Under the pieces are notes generated by a model. That model was given only the letters and a program-made list of their open reading frames with translations, was not told the DNA's origin and ran no database searches. Both the position numbers and the translations under genes were made by a program. A stretch of 64,000 bases of DNA from NCBI RefSeq assembly GCF_029892045.1, contig NZ_CP120369.1:565446-629445 (forward strand), in the 5' to 3' direction. This document shows positions 46,199 through 54,991 of this stretch, in pieces (positions within the stretch are counted from its first letter, which is position 1; every line of letters starts with the position of its first letter). Source of the DNA: Sinorhizobium numidicum (lineage in GTDB: Bacteria; Pseudomonadota; Alphaproteobacteria; Rhizobiales; Rhizobiaceae).

Positions 46199-47422
46199 TC
46201 AACTGACAACCTTCCTGCCCCAGGAGGCATGGACGAGTTCGGCGATCTCGGCGTTGACCGCGTTCAAGGAGTCCATCGCGCGCTCATAGGTGGACCGCGT
46301 CATCTGGCTCTTGTCGACTTCGTAAAGTGTCTGCTTGGTGATGCCGGCGTCTGAAACCGCTGTCGATTTCAGCATCTGGTTCTTCAGCACGAACTGGTGG
46401 AACAAGGTCTGCATGAAGCCCACCATCTGCGCCTGCGGCCCGTCCGTTGGCTCGTACCGGGTGATCAGATAGCGATACCATTCGAGATTGACCGCAGCAC
46501 CCGCGTCCCGGATAGGCTTCAGGATCCCGCCCAGCATCAAAAGGAACTGGCCCATCGACATGACGTCGAGCATCTGCGGATGGATCGTGATTAGGACGCT
46601 CGTCGCCGCAGTCAGCGCCGTGATCGTGAGATAGCCGAGCTGGGGAGGGCAGTCGATGACGACAATGTCGTAGCGGTTGTCGACTTCCGTCAGCGCGCGC
46701 GAAATCCGCGTAAAGAAGGTCTTGCCATCATTCGAGCTCTTGTTCGACATCGCAAGCGGCGTGTCGTACTCGTACTCCTGAAGTTCGAGGTTCGCAGGCA
46801 CAATATCGAGGCCCGGGAAGTTGGTAGGCTGGATGATCTCGCTGATCGATCGGCGTTGATCGTCATATCGGAGCGCCTCATAGAGCGAGGGCGACATGTC
46901 GAGCTCGGGCTGAAAACCGTGAAGTGACGAAAGTGATGCCTGCGGGTCGAGATCCACCGCCAAGACACGGTGCCCGGTCAATGCCATGTACTGCGCGAGA
47001 TGGGCGGCCGTCGTCGTCTTGCCCGAACCGCCCTTGAAATTGACAACGGCAATGACCTGGAGCTTTTCGCCCGCCCGACGGTGCGGCACGTAGTTCCTGG
47101 CTTCCGATCGTCCATGCTGATCGAGATACTTACGTAGTTCCGCCATCTGTTCGGCACTATAAGAACGGCGACCCGACGACGATGTCTGGGGGAGGGGGCC
47201 CTTTCCCTCAAGATGGAGTTTCTTCAGCGTGCTTTGCGAGACGCCCAGGAACTGCGCCACTTCCGAAAGCGAGAACTGGCGAAGCAGTTTCTTAGCATTC
47301 GGCGGGAACTGCTGCATGCTCAAGAGATGCAGCTTCTTAGAAATCAGATCGCCCTGTTCGAGGATGAGCTCCTCGAAATGCATCGGCTGTGCGGGAGCGA
47401 TGGATGGCGAATTAGCGTTCAT
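46199..47422 (-). CDS. repA: Plasmid partition ATPase RepA (ParA-like)
   Basis: 407 residues. The N-terminal HTH (FSLSEVAQFLGVSQSTLKKL) precedes a ParA ATPase domain with the deviant Walker A KGGSGKTTT near residue 127, VLAVDLDPQASLS and YDIVVIDCPPQLGYLT. RepA drives segregation and, with RepB, represses the operon. ATG 47422 is the natural start. It faces traI across a 484-base divergent region. Confidence 0.97.
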   Translation of the reverse strand: MNANSPSIAPAQPMHFEELILEQGDLISKKLHLLSMQQFPPNAKKLLRQFSLSEVAQFLGVSQSTLKKLHLEGKGPLPQTSSSGRRSYSAEQMAELRKYLDQHGRSEARNYVPHRRAGEKLQVIAVVNFKGGSGKTTTAAHLAQYMALTGHRVLAVDLDPQASLSSLHGFQPELDMSPSLYEALRYDDQRRSISEIIQPTNFPGLDIVPANLELQEYEYDTPLAMSNKSSNDGKTFFTRISRALTEVDNRYDIVVIDCPPQLGYLTITALTAATSVLITIHPQMLDVMSMGQFLLMLGGILKPIRDAGAAVNLEWYRYLITRYEPTDGPQAQMVGFMQTLFHQFVLKNQMLKSTAVSDAGITKQTLYEVDKSQMTRSTYERAMDSLNAVNAEIAELVHASWGRKVVS

Positions 47423-47437
47423 TGCAAGGGAACTCTC

Positions 47438-47480
47438 GAATAACGGTTTTTCGGTCCGAGAACCGACATAATCGTTATTA
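47438..47480. promoter_or_regulatory. Nested inverted repeats upstream of repA, candidate operator
   Basis: GAATAACG (47438-47445) and CGTTATTA (47473-47480) flank a second inverted pair, CGGTTTTTCGG and CCGAGAACCG. The structure lies 16 bases upstream of the repA start, where RepA/RepB autorepression occurs in repABC plasmids. The remainder of 47481-47906 has no gene; I looked for and did not find a canonical 18-base tra box. Confidence 0.55.
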
Positions 47481-47906
47481 TGTGCGATTCTAGCCGGCTG
47501 ACAAGGAATATAGAGTTAACAAAGGGTTAATACCCCGTCCCGAGCAGGCCCCGCTCGGGGGCAATACACACGTGTTTCTCCTTTATTCCTATGCACTTAG
47601 AAGGCCGCTTGCGCTGCGCTAAGCGCCAGCGAGTTTTCCAGGGGAGAACCACGGCCGTTTCCCTGACCACGAAACGCCACTTCGAAATAGCGGTCATATT
47701 ACTCCCAGCGACTCACCCGACTCAGCCTTTGTGGATCCATTCCCAACTGGTCTCCTGTGAATCCTGCAATTGGGAGGGCCACGCCACGTCTTTCACCCAA
47801 ACTAACGCCCGAATCACCGCCTGCACAACCCTGTTGAATTCTACAACTGCCCAGCGATTCGGATCCGTGCTCATCTCCGCGACGATGTTCAACGACGGAG
47901 AAATTC

Positions 47907-48530
47907 ATGCAGGTTCTCGCGATCTCAAAGCCCCGGAATACCGTGGAAGCTCGGCTTCTCCACAGCCATCATCAGCTGCGCGCCCGCGTCTTTTCCGATC
48001 GGTTGGGTTGGGAAGTCAATGTTGCAGGAGGCTGTGAGTCGGATGCTTTCGACGACATCCAACCGACTTACATTTTAGCCGTCGCCAAGATGGGCCGATT
48101 GGCTGGATGTGCCCGCCTTCTTCCTGCACTGGGCCCAACGATGGTGGCGAGCGTTTTCCCCTCGCTCCTTTCTGCCGGGCAGTTCAGCGCTCATTCATCC
48201 ATGGTCGAGAGCTCGCGCTTTTGCGTGGATACCTCCCTTTCCGAGGGCAGGGGGGACGGTTCCATTCACGAGGCAACTCTGACCATGTTCGCGGGCATCA
48301 TCGAATGGTGCATGTCGAAGTGCTTAACCGAAATCGTGACGGTCACTGACCTCCGCTTCGAGCGGATCCTCGCGCGTGTCGGCTGGCCGCTTCAGCGGCT
48401 GGCCGAACCCAAGAAGATCGGCGTGACTGTGGCCGTGGCGGGGATCCTGTCCGCCGACGCCGGCACTTTCCAGAAGCTTCGCCCTTCCACCTACCGCTCT
48501 GATTTCAGCCCTGTCAGCAAGGCAGCATAA
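47907..48530 (+). CDS. traI: LuxI-type acyl-homoserine-lactone synthase TraI
   Basis: 207 residues. LuxI fold with HHQLRARVFSDRLGWEV (conserved Arg, Phe and Trp), then D-x-F-D (ESDAFDD), YILAVAKMGRLAGCARLLPA and the ESSRFCVD motif. It makes the acyl-HSL that lets TraR activate trb and tra genes. Start ATG 47907 has GGAGAA upstream. It is first in the traI-trb operon, as in Ti plasmids. No traR or traM is in the window. Confidence 0.93.
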   Translation: MQVLAISKPRNTVEARLLHSHHQLRARVFSDRLGWEVNVAGGCESDAFDDIQPTYILAVAKMGRLAGCARLLPALGPTMVASVFPSLLSAGQFSAHSSMVESSRFCVDTSLSEGRGDGSIHEATLTMFAGIIEWCMSKCLTEIVTVTDLRFERILARVGWPLQRLAEPKKIGVTVAVAGILSADAGTFQKLRPSTYRSDFSPVSKAA

Positions 48531-48540
48531 GGAGAAATCC

Positions 48541-49518
48541 GTGAACCAGCTTCGCTCTCACCCTCGTCTTGTGCGCAAACTTCAGGAGGCGCTCGGCGAC
48601 CAGCTCTGTGTTGCCCTAGACGACGCGACCGTGGTCGAGATCATGCTCAATCCAGACGGAAGGTTATTCATCGAGCGTCTCGGGCACGGGGTAGCCCCGG
48701 CGGGCGAGATGTCGTCGGCCGCGGCCGAAATGGTGATCGGTACCGTTGCGCATGCGCTTCAGTCGGAGGTCGACACGGAACAGCCGATCATCTCCGGAGA
48801 GCTGCCGATCGGTGGCCACCGCTTTGAAGGTCTTTTGCCGCCAGTGGTCGCCAAACCTGCTTTCACCATTCGCCGTCGTGCGTCGCGTCTTATCCCGCTC
48901 GATGAGTATGTGCGTTCCGGCGTGATGACGGAGTACCAGGCGTCGACGATACGCAGCGCGATCTCCTCCAGGCTCAACATCATCATTTCCGGGGGAACGG
49001 GTTCCGGCAAAACGACGCTCGCGAATGCTGTGATCGACGAGATCGTGAAAAGCGCTCCAGAAGACCGGCTCGTCATTCTGGAAGACACCGCCGAAATCCA
49101 GTGCGCGGCCGAAAATGCCGTACTTCTTCATACCAGCGATACGGTCGATATGGCCCGGCTCCTCAAGAGCACAATGCGCCTGCGCCCAGATCGGATCGTC
49201 GTGGGCGAGGTCCGCGACGGGGCTGCGCTGACACTGCTCAAAGCGTGGAACACCGGCCATCCGGGTGGCGTCGCTACTATCCACTCGAACACCGCCATGT
49301 CGGCATTCCGCCGCCTTGAGCAACTTACCGCCGAGGCCAGCCATCAGCCCATGCACGAGGTGATCGGCGAAGCGGTCGATCTCGTCATCTCGATTGAACG
49401 GACGCCGCGCGGACGGCGCGTCCGCGACATCATCCAGGTCGAGCGGTACGTCAACGGCCGATACGAAGTCGAATCCGAGCAGCTCACCGAAGAACAGGAG
49501 ACGCGCCATGTCGCGTAA
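48541..49518 (+). CDS. trbB: Conjugal transfer ATPase TrbB
   Basis: 325 residues, VirB11-type secretion ATPase. Walker [11 protein letters not shown] near residue 151, the Asp box [28 protein letters not shown] (Walker B region) and [12 protein letters not shown] (His box). It starts with GTG 48541 after AAGGAG, 10 bases beyond traI. It powers pilus and pore assembly of the trb type IV secretion system. Confidence 0.97.
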   Translation: MNQLRSHPRLVRKLQEALGDQLCVALDDATVVEIMLNPDGRLFIERLGHGVAPAGEMSSAAAEMVIGTVAHALQSEVDTEQPIISGELPIGGHRFEGLLPPVVAKPAFTIRRRASRLIPLDEYVRSGVMTEYQASTIRSAISSRLNIIISGGTGSGKTTLANAVIDEIVKSAPEDRLVILEDTAEIQCAAENAVLLHTSDTVDMARLLKSTMRLRPDRIVVGEVRDGAALTLLKAWNTGHPGGVATIHSNTAMSAFRRLEQLTAEASHQPMHEVIGEAVDLVISIERTPRGRRVRDIIQVERYVNGRYEVESEQLTEEQETRHVA

Positions 49519-49891
49519 GAATGCAGTTGTCGCCATTGCGCTGCTTGCAGCTCCCCTGGTTTTTGCCTCTGTCGTGCCGGCTGTCGCCAGCTCCGGCGGC
49601 GGCCTTCCATGGGAAGGACCGCTGCAGCAGATTCAGGAGTCGATCACCGGTCCGGTCGCTGGCGCAATCGCGCTGGCCGCGGTGGCTATCGCCGGCGGCA
49701 TGCTGATCTTCGGGGGTGAGCTCAACGATTTCGCGCGCCGGCTCATGTATATCGTCCTCGTCACCGGCATCCTGCTTGGCGCCACCAACATCGTCGGCCT
49801 GTTCGGCGCGACGGGCGCCTCGATCGGCCTCCCGGACGAGCAGATCGCATCGAATGGGCAAAGTGCAAAAGGGGACCGGGCCTATGGCTGA
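49508..49891 (+). CDS. trbC: Conjugal pilin TrbC
   Basis: 127 residues: signal region ending PAVASS, then two hydrophobic helices ([39 protein letters not shown]), the VirB2-like prepilin plan. It overlaps the trbB end by 11 bases. The product is cyclised or cleaved by TraF in related systems. Confidence 0.93.
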   Translation: MSRKNAVVAIALLAAPLVFASVVPAVASSGGGLPWEGPLQQIQESITGPVAGAIALAAVAIAGGMLIFGGELNDFARRLMYIVLVTGILLGATNIVGLFGATGASIGLPDEQIASNGQSAKGDRAYG

Positions 49892-50183
49892 GTCGTTGCC
49901 CGCCCTGCAGCGCAACCGCATCCATCGTGCTCTTTCGCGTCCGAACCTCCTGATGGGCGCGGACCGGGAATTGGTGTTGCTGACGGGTCTCGCCGCCGTA
50001 ATCCTGATTTTCGTGGTGCTGACGATCTACTCGGCGCTGTTCGGGATCGCCGTTTGGATCGTTATCGTTGGGCTGCTGCGGATGATGGCGAAGTCGGATC
50101 CGCTGATGCGGCAAGTCTATGTGCGCCACATCTCGTACAAGCCTTACTACAAAGCGACCACGTCACCGTGGCGCCGGTATTAA
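49884..50183 (+). CDS. trbD: Conjugal transfer membrane protein TrbD
   Basis: 99 residues, VirB3-like. A polar N-terminus ([20 protein letters not shown]) leads to a long hydrophobic hairpin ([37 protein letters not shown]) and [11 protein letters not shown]. It overlaps trbC by 8 bases. Confidence 0.93.
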   Translation: MAESLPALQRNRIHRALSRPNLLMGADRELVLLTGLAAVILIFVVLTIYSALFGIAVWIVIVGLLRMMAKSDPLMRQVYVRHISYKPYYKATTSPWRRY

Positions 50184-50193
50184 GGGGGCTGGC

Positions 50194-52650
50194 ATGGTCG
50201 CTCTCAAACGCTTCCGGGCCCCTGGCCCATCCTTTGCGGACCTCGTCCCCTATGCCGGCCTCGTCGACAACGGCGTGCTTCTGTTGAAGGATGGAAGCCT
50301 AATGGCCGGCTGGTATTTTGCCGGGCCGGATTCCGAAAGCGCCACAGACCTCGAGCGCAACGAACTGTCACGCCAGATCAACGCGATCCTGTCGCGGCTC
50401 GGAAGCGGTTGGATGATCCAGGTCGAAGCCGTTCGTATTCCGACGTTCGACTACGCTTCAGAAGACCGCTGCCATTTCTCGGATGCTGTCACCCACGCGA
50501 TCGACGCGGAGCGCCGGGCACATTTCGCGCGCGAGCGGGGGCACTTCGAGAGCAAGCATGCGGTGATCCTGACTTATCGGCCGGTTGAATCCAAAAAGAC
50601 GGCTCTCAGCAAATACATCTATTCCGATGAGGAAAGCCGTAAGAAGACCTATGCCGACACGGTGCTCTTCATCTTCAAGAACGCCATCCGCGAGATCGAG
50701 CAATATCTGGCGAATACCCTTTCGATCCGGCGGATGGAGACGCGCGAGGTCGCCGAGAGGGGAGGGGAGCGGGTTGCTCGCTACGACGAGCTCCTCCAGT
50801 TCGTTCGCTTCTGCATTACCGGTGAAAACCACCCGATCCGACTTCCTGACGCTCCCATGTATCTCGACTGGATCGCGACCGCTGAACTCGAGCATGGCCT
50901 GACGCCAAAGGTCGAGAACCAATTTCTCGGCGTTGTGGCGATCGATGGGCTGCCGGCAGAGAGCTGGCCCGGGATCCTCAACAGCCTTGACCTGATGCCG
51001 CTCACCTATCGCTGGTCGTCGCGCTTTATCTTCCTTGACGCGGAAGAGGCTCGCCAAAAGCTGGAGCGGACCCGCAAGAAGTGGCAGCAGAAGGTCCGGC
51101 CGTTCTTCGACCAGCTATTTCAGACGCAAAGCCGGTCGGTCGATCAGGACGCGATGACGATGGTGGCCGAGACCGAGGATGCGATCGCGCAAGCATCGTC
51201 ACAGCTTGTCGCCTACGGCTATTACACGCCCGTGATCATTCTCTTCGACAGTGATCGGGAAGCATTGCAGGAAAAGGCCGAGGCGATCCGCCGGCTGATC
51301 CAGGCTGAGGGATTTGGGGGGAGGATCGAGACGCTCAACGCAACCGACGCCTATCTCGGCAGCTTGCCGGGCAACTGGTACTCCAATATCCGCGAACCGC
51401 TGATCAACACCAGCAACCTCGCGGACCTGGTGCCGCTTAATTCGGTCTGGTCAGGAAACCCGAGCGCTCCTTGCCCTTTCTATCCTCCTAATTCCCCACC
51501 GCTGATGCAGGTCGCGAGCGGGTCGACGCCGTTCCGGCTGAATTTGCACGTCGACGACGTCGGCCACACGATGATCTTCGGGCCAACCGGCTCAGGCAAA
51601 TCGACACTTCTCGCACTGATCGCGGCACAGTTCCGACGCTATAACCAAGCCCAGATCTTCGCCTTCGACAAGGGAAGCTCGCTCTTGCCGCTGACGCTGG
51701 CCGCCGGCGGTGATCATTACGAGATCGGCGGAGATGCGCACGACGCGGGACCTCCACTCGCGTTCTGCCCACTCTCCGATCTCGGGAGTGACTCCGATCG
51801 AGCCTGGGCGACAGAATGGATAGAGATGCTGATCGCGCTGCAGGGCATCACCATCACGCCCGATCATCGCAACGCCATTTCCCGTCAGGTCACCCTCATG
51901 GCCAGCGCGCCCGGACGATCGCTTTCGGATTTCGTGAGCGGCGTTCAGATGCGCGAGATCAAGGACGCTCTGCATCACTATACCGTCGACGGGCCGATGG
52001 GTCAGCTTCTCGACGCGGAAGACGATGGGTTGGCGCTCGGCGCCTTCCAGACCTTCGAGATCGAGCAACTGATGAACATGGGCGAGCGCAATCTCGTGCC
52101 CGTGCTTACCTATCTTTTCCGACGGATCGAGAAACGCCTCGACGGCTCGCCGAGCCTGATCGTGCTGGACGAGGCCTGGTTGATGCTCGGCCATCCGGTG
52201 TTCAGAAGCAAGATCCGCGAGTGGCTGAAGGTGCTCCGCAAGGCGAACTGCGCGGTCGTGCTGGCCACTCAGTCGATCTCGGACGCCGAGCGCTCGGGGA
52301 TCATCGACGTGCTGAAGGAATCCTGCCCGACCAAGATCTGCCTACCGAACAGCGCCGCACGCGAACCGGGGACGCGCGAGTTCTACGAAAGGATTGGTTT
52401 CAACGAACGGCAGATCGAAATCGTTTCAAATGCGATTCCCAAGCGCGAATACTACGTCGTCACACCTGAAGGCCGGCGGCTCTTCGATATGGCGCTTGGT
52501 CCCGTGGCGCTCAGCTTCGTCGGCGCATCCGGCAAGGAAGATTTGAAGCGCATCCGCACACTTCAGTCCGAACACGGCCGCGATTGGCCGGTCCACTGGC
52601 TTCAGATGAGAGGAGTTCACGATGCCGCATCGCTGCTCGAAGTCGCATAA
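50194..52650 (+). CDS. trbE: Conjugal transfer ATPase TrbE
   Basis: 818 residues, VirB4 family. Walker A FGPTGSGKSTLL near residue 462, Walker B SLIVLDEAWLML near 653, and LATQSISDAERSGIID. Full length, no breaks. Start ATG 50194, 10 bases after trbD. It energises the transport channel together with TrbB. Confidence 0.96.
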   Translation: MVALKRFRAPGPSFADLVPYAGLVDNGVLLLKDGSLMAGWYFAGPDSESATDLERNELSRQINAILSRLGSGWMIQVEAVRIPTFDYASEDRCHFSDAVTHAIDAERRAHFARERGHFESKHAVILTYRPVESKKTALSKYIYSDEESRKKTYADTVLFIFKNAIREIEQYLANTLSIRRMETREVAERGGERVARYDELLQFVRFCITGENHPIRLPDAPMYLDWIATAELEHGLTPKVENQFLGVVAIDGLPAESWPGILNSLDLMPLTYRWSSRFIFLDAEEARQKLERTRKKWQQKVRPFFDQLFQTQSRSVDQDAMTMVAETEDAIAQASSQLVAYGYYTPVIILFDSDREALQEKAEAIRRLIQAEGFGGRIETLNATDAYLGSLPGNWYSNIREPLINTSNLADLVPLNSVWSGNPSAPCPFYPPNSPPLMQVASGSTPFRLNLHVDDVGHTMIFGPTGSGKSTLLALIAAQFRRYNQAQIFAFDKGSSLLPLTLAAGGDHYEIGGDAHDAGPPLAFCPLSDLGSDSDRAWATEWIEMLIALQGITITPDHRNAISRQVTLMASAPGRSLSDFVSGVQMREIKDALHHYTVDGPMGQLLDAEDDGLALGAFQTFEIEQLMNMGERNLVPVLTYLFRRIEKRLDGSPSLIVLDEAWLMLGHPVFRSKIREWLKVLRKANCAVVLATQSISDAERSGIIDVLKESCPTKICLPNSAAREPGTREFYERIGFNERQIEIVSNAIPKREYYVVTPEGRRLFDMALGPVALSFVGASGKEDLKRIRTLQSEHGRDWPVHWLQMRGVHDAASLLEVA

Positions 52651-53425
52651 ATTGCTCGCTGGTGTTGCGGCTGTCGCCGTGGCGGTCATCAGCACCGCGC
52701 CCGCCGTTGCCGGCACCGCCACAGGTGCGGCCACCGAGTGGACGCAGGTGCTCAACAATGGAGAGCTCGTCGCCCTGGTCTGGAAATCCGGCGAGCAGAT
52801 CCAGAACCAGCTCACCCAGATCAGCCAGCTCGCGCAGCAGATCGAGACGCAGCTGAATATCTATCAAAACCTGCTCCAGAACACGGCCACGCTCCCGTCG
52901 CACATGTGGGGACAGGTGGAGAGCGATCTCAATCAGCTCCGCGGCATTGTCGATCAGGGCCAGAGCATCGCGTTTTCGATGGGCAACGCGGACGACGTGC
53001 TGCAGCAGCGGTTCCAGAGCTATGCCACCCTCAAGACCAACCTGCCAAGCAACGAAACATTCTCCTCGACCTATCAAACCTGGTCGGACACCAACCGAGA
53101 CACGATTGCCAGCACGCTGAAGGCGGCAAGCCTCACGGCCGATCAGTTCGACAGCGAGGAAACCACAATGTCCTCGCTGCGGTCGATGTCCGAGACGGCC
53201 GACGGGCAGATGAAGGCCCTGCAGGTCGGCCATCAGATCGCCGCGCAGCAGGTCGCGCAAATGCAGAAGCTCCGCGGCCTCGTCTCACAGCAGATGACGA
53301 TGATCGGAACCTGGCTTCAGACCGAGCAGACCGACCAGGACCTCGCTCAGGCACGGCGGGAGAAGTTCTTCAACGCCGAGGTCAAGACCATTCCGGAAGG
53401 TCAGAAAATGGAGCCCCGCTGGTGA
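52622..53425 (+). CDS. trbJ: Conjugal transfer protein TrbJ
   Basis: 267 residues, VirB5-like periplasmic protein. Signal peptide (LLAGVAAVAVAVISTAPAVA), then TEWTQVLNNGELVALVWKSG and a long coiled-coil region (QIQNQLTQISQLAQQIETQL). It overlaps the trbE end by 29 bases. In related plasmids it affects pilus tip and partner contact. Confidence 0.95.
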   Translation: MPHRCSKSHKLLAGVAAVAVAVISTAPAVAGTATGAATEWTQVLNNGELVALVWKSGEQIQNQLTQISQLAQQIETQLNIYQNLLQNTATLPSHMWGQVESDLNQLRGIVDQGQSIAFSMGNADDVLQQRFQSYATLKTNLPSNETFSSTYQTWSDTNRDTIASTLKAASLTADQFDSEETTMSSLRSMSETADGQMKALQVGHQIAAQQVAQMQKLRGLVSQQMTMIGTWLQTEQTDQDLAQARREKFFNAEVKTIPEGQKMEPRW

Positions 53426-53616
53426 GCCGTGCCGTCGTCATTGCCCTGCTCGTACTCGTTGCTGCTGTTTCGTCTGCAGCGACAGTGCTGATCGTCAACT
53501 CCAGAGACACCAATCAACCTGCACTCACCGAGGGTGCCACCAGAGAGAAACTCTTTGGCTCCGGCAAAGAACTTCCGCCGATCAAGGACGGTCAGGAGAT
53601 GAGGCCAAGATGGTGA
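53422..53616 (+). CDS. trbK: Entry-exclusion protein TrbK
   Basis: 64 residues: GTG start overlapping the trbJ stop, one N-terminal hydrophobic segment (VVIALLVLVAAVSSAATVLI), and a GKELPPIKDGQEMRPRW end typical of Ti-plasmid TrbK. It would block entry of a like plasmid. This is the last intact trb gene here. Confidence 0.85.
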   Translation: MSRAVVIALLVLVAAVSSAATVLIVNSRDTNQPALTEGATREKLFGSGKELPPIKDGQEMRPRW

Positions 53617-54197
53617 GAAACAGTCTTGTAAGTTCCGTCCTGATCGCAGGACTCGTTTGCGTCGCCTGTGCCGCACCCGCTATCGCGCAGGAGGGACAGG
53701 TCCTTACGGAGCTGGAGAACCAAGTCTCGACGGCCGCGAAAGGAATTGAGCGCCTTCCAACTAGCCTCACCCGTCCCGGTGGAGTGAGCGCGAAGAATTC
53801 TGAGTTCCTCGCGCATCATGCTCTCGCTGTCGCTCACGTGGACAAGGTTCGTGACTGGATTATCGCAGTAAAAGCGACTGCGAATGGTTCCTTTGGCTGA
53901 TTGGGCAGGCTGGGCCTTGCCCTTCAGATTTTGAAGGTATGATAAAGCTTCGTCCCCGATCCACAGTGTTGCACACACCGGGCGCATGTCGAAAAGGTCC
54001 AGCACGAGCGGCCAGTGTTTCGCGTGGGTTGATCCCGTAAGGGAGTAGAATGCTTCAATGGAACTGCGACTGTGGACGGCAAAGAATCGTTTACCAGGCT
54101 CCAGCCTTCCTTCACGGGTGATAAATTGATCAAGTTTGCTCGTCAGGCCGGATCTTGCGACCTCGGGTCCATACACGGTTAAGCCCACCGACGCCAT
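53592..54197 (-). CDS. Nucleoside-diphosphate-kinase-like protein
   Basis: 201 residues. The central and C-terminal part resembles NDK: GKRFFAVHSRSSIEAFYSL (phosphate-loop region), KGTIRSRFYCDN and NLVHVSDSESMMREELRI, which holds the NxxHxSDS motif with the phospho-acceptor His (about residue 120). The N-terminal half is divergent. Residues after about 151 are encoded by antisense of trbL and are not expected in the native protein, so its 3' end was altered by the junction. The start abuts the stop of the kinase gene (TAAATG), so it is the last gene of the three-gene cassette. Confidence 0.7.
   Translation of the reverse strand: MASVGLTVYGPEVARSGLTSKLDQFITREGRLEPGKRFFAVHSRSSIEAFYSLTGSTHAKHWPLVLDLFDMRPVCATLWIGDEALSYLQNLKGKAQPAQSAKGTIRSRFYCDNPVTNLVHVSDSESMMREELRILRAHSTGTGEASWKALNSFRGRRDLVLQLRKDLSLLRDSGCGTGDANESCDQDGTYKTVSHHLGLIS
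53610..53900 (+). pseudogene. trbL: TrbL, cut after about 45 codons
   Basis: The start MVRNSLVSSVLIAGLVCVAC, then AAPAIAQEGQVLTELENQVS and TAAKG, is the TrbL signal peptide and first mature residues. After about 53744 the reading becomes unrelated (IERLPTSLTRPGG...) and stops at 53900; this part is the antisense of the NDK-like gene. The multi-spanning membrane body of TrbL and all downstream trb genes (trbF, G, H, I) are missing. Confidence 0.9.
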
Positions 54198-54950
54198 TTA
54201 CGCTGCTCCCCTCCCAGTCTGCACTGGCTGTTCCCGCTGTGAGGGGTTCCTAATAAGGGTGCCAGTTACTTTGCGTCCTTCAAGCCAATCACCCAATCGC
54301 TGCGGAAATGCACCATTCAGCACGGCACCCGAGAGACCTCGTTGTGCCATAAAGTGAGCCGCACATGCGTCGACCGACGTGTGACCGAGGCGCGCCAACT
54401 CATCAGAAGCAACTTCGGACATCAGCGCTGCAGGTTGATCTGTTCTGCCGTTCCGGTAGACGCCATCAACGTCTGTCAGAATCGCGAGTTTCTCGGTATT
54501 TGTCAGCCATGCAACCCAGGCGGCGATCGAATCGGAAGTGATATCCCAGCTCCACTCAACCGGGTCGAGTGCAAAAAGGATCCGAGAAGGCAGCAACACG
54601 GGAATCTTACCTTCCTTGATAAGCAACCGGCACTCGCCTAGGGTCGAGCACGCAGCTAGGTTCGATGAGAATGCTGGATCGGTAATCATGTATCCCGTCT
54701 GGTCCTGTGCGAGCGCACATGCATGATGTGCGGTAAACGCCGCGAGAGGATGTGCTGCGTCTACCGCCTCTATGACCTTGTCCGGAAGACCGCCTCCGGG
54801 GACAACCAAGATTCGGTGACCGGAACTACGGACGTGCTCAAGTCCAGCGAGAACCGTTCTGCAGGTCTCCAGATTGCGCATGAGACTTCCGCCGAACTTC
54901 ACCACTGCGGAAATGCCATAAGGAGGAAACCCATTCGAAGCTGGTTCCAT
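54198..54950 (-). CDS. Amino-acid-kinase-fold kinase (MfnE/uridylate-kinase-like)
   Basis: 250 residues. VVKFGGSLMRN (ATP/phosphate loop), RILVVPGGGLPDKVIEAVDA, WSWDITSDSIAAWVAWLT and LAILTDVDGVYRN are the ordered motifs of the amino-acid kinase fold. The SWDxTSDSIA segment recalls the subgroup that includes MfnE of methanofuran synthesis, which phosphorylates a phosphate group. ATG 54950 follows GAGGGAAAG; an in-frame GTG at 54995 overlaps the aminotransferase stop. Substrate unknown. With the NDK-like and DegT-like genes it suggests phosphorylation of an amino-bearing intermediate. Confidence 0.75.
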   Translation of the reverse strand: MEPASNGFPPYGISAVVKFGGSLMRNLETCRTVLAGLEHVRSSGHRILVVPGGGLPDKVIEAVDAAHPLAAFTAHHACALAQDQTGYMITDPAFSSNLAACSTLGECRLLIKEGKIPVLLPSRILFALDPVEWSWDITSDSIAAWVAWLTNTEKLAILTDVDGVYRNGRTDQPAALMSEVASDELARLGHTSVDACAAHFMAQRGLSGAVLNGAFPQRLGDWLEGRKVTGTLIRNPSQREQPVQTGRGAA

Positions 54951-54991
54951 CTTTCCCTCGCCCTTGAATCTCCTATGCGGCTGTCGCAACC

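Noticed and set aside
47591..48037. 148-codon frame overlapping the start of traI
   Set aside because: No motifs, and its end overlaps the clear traI gene in another frame.
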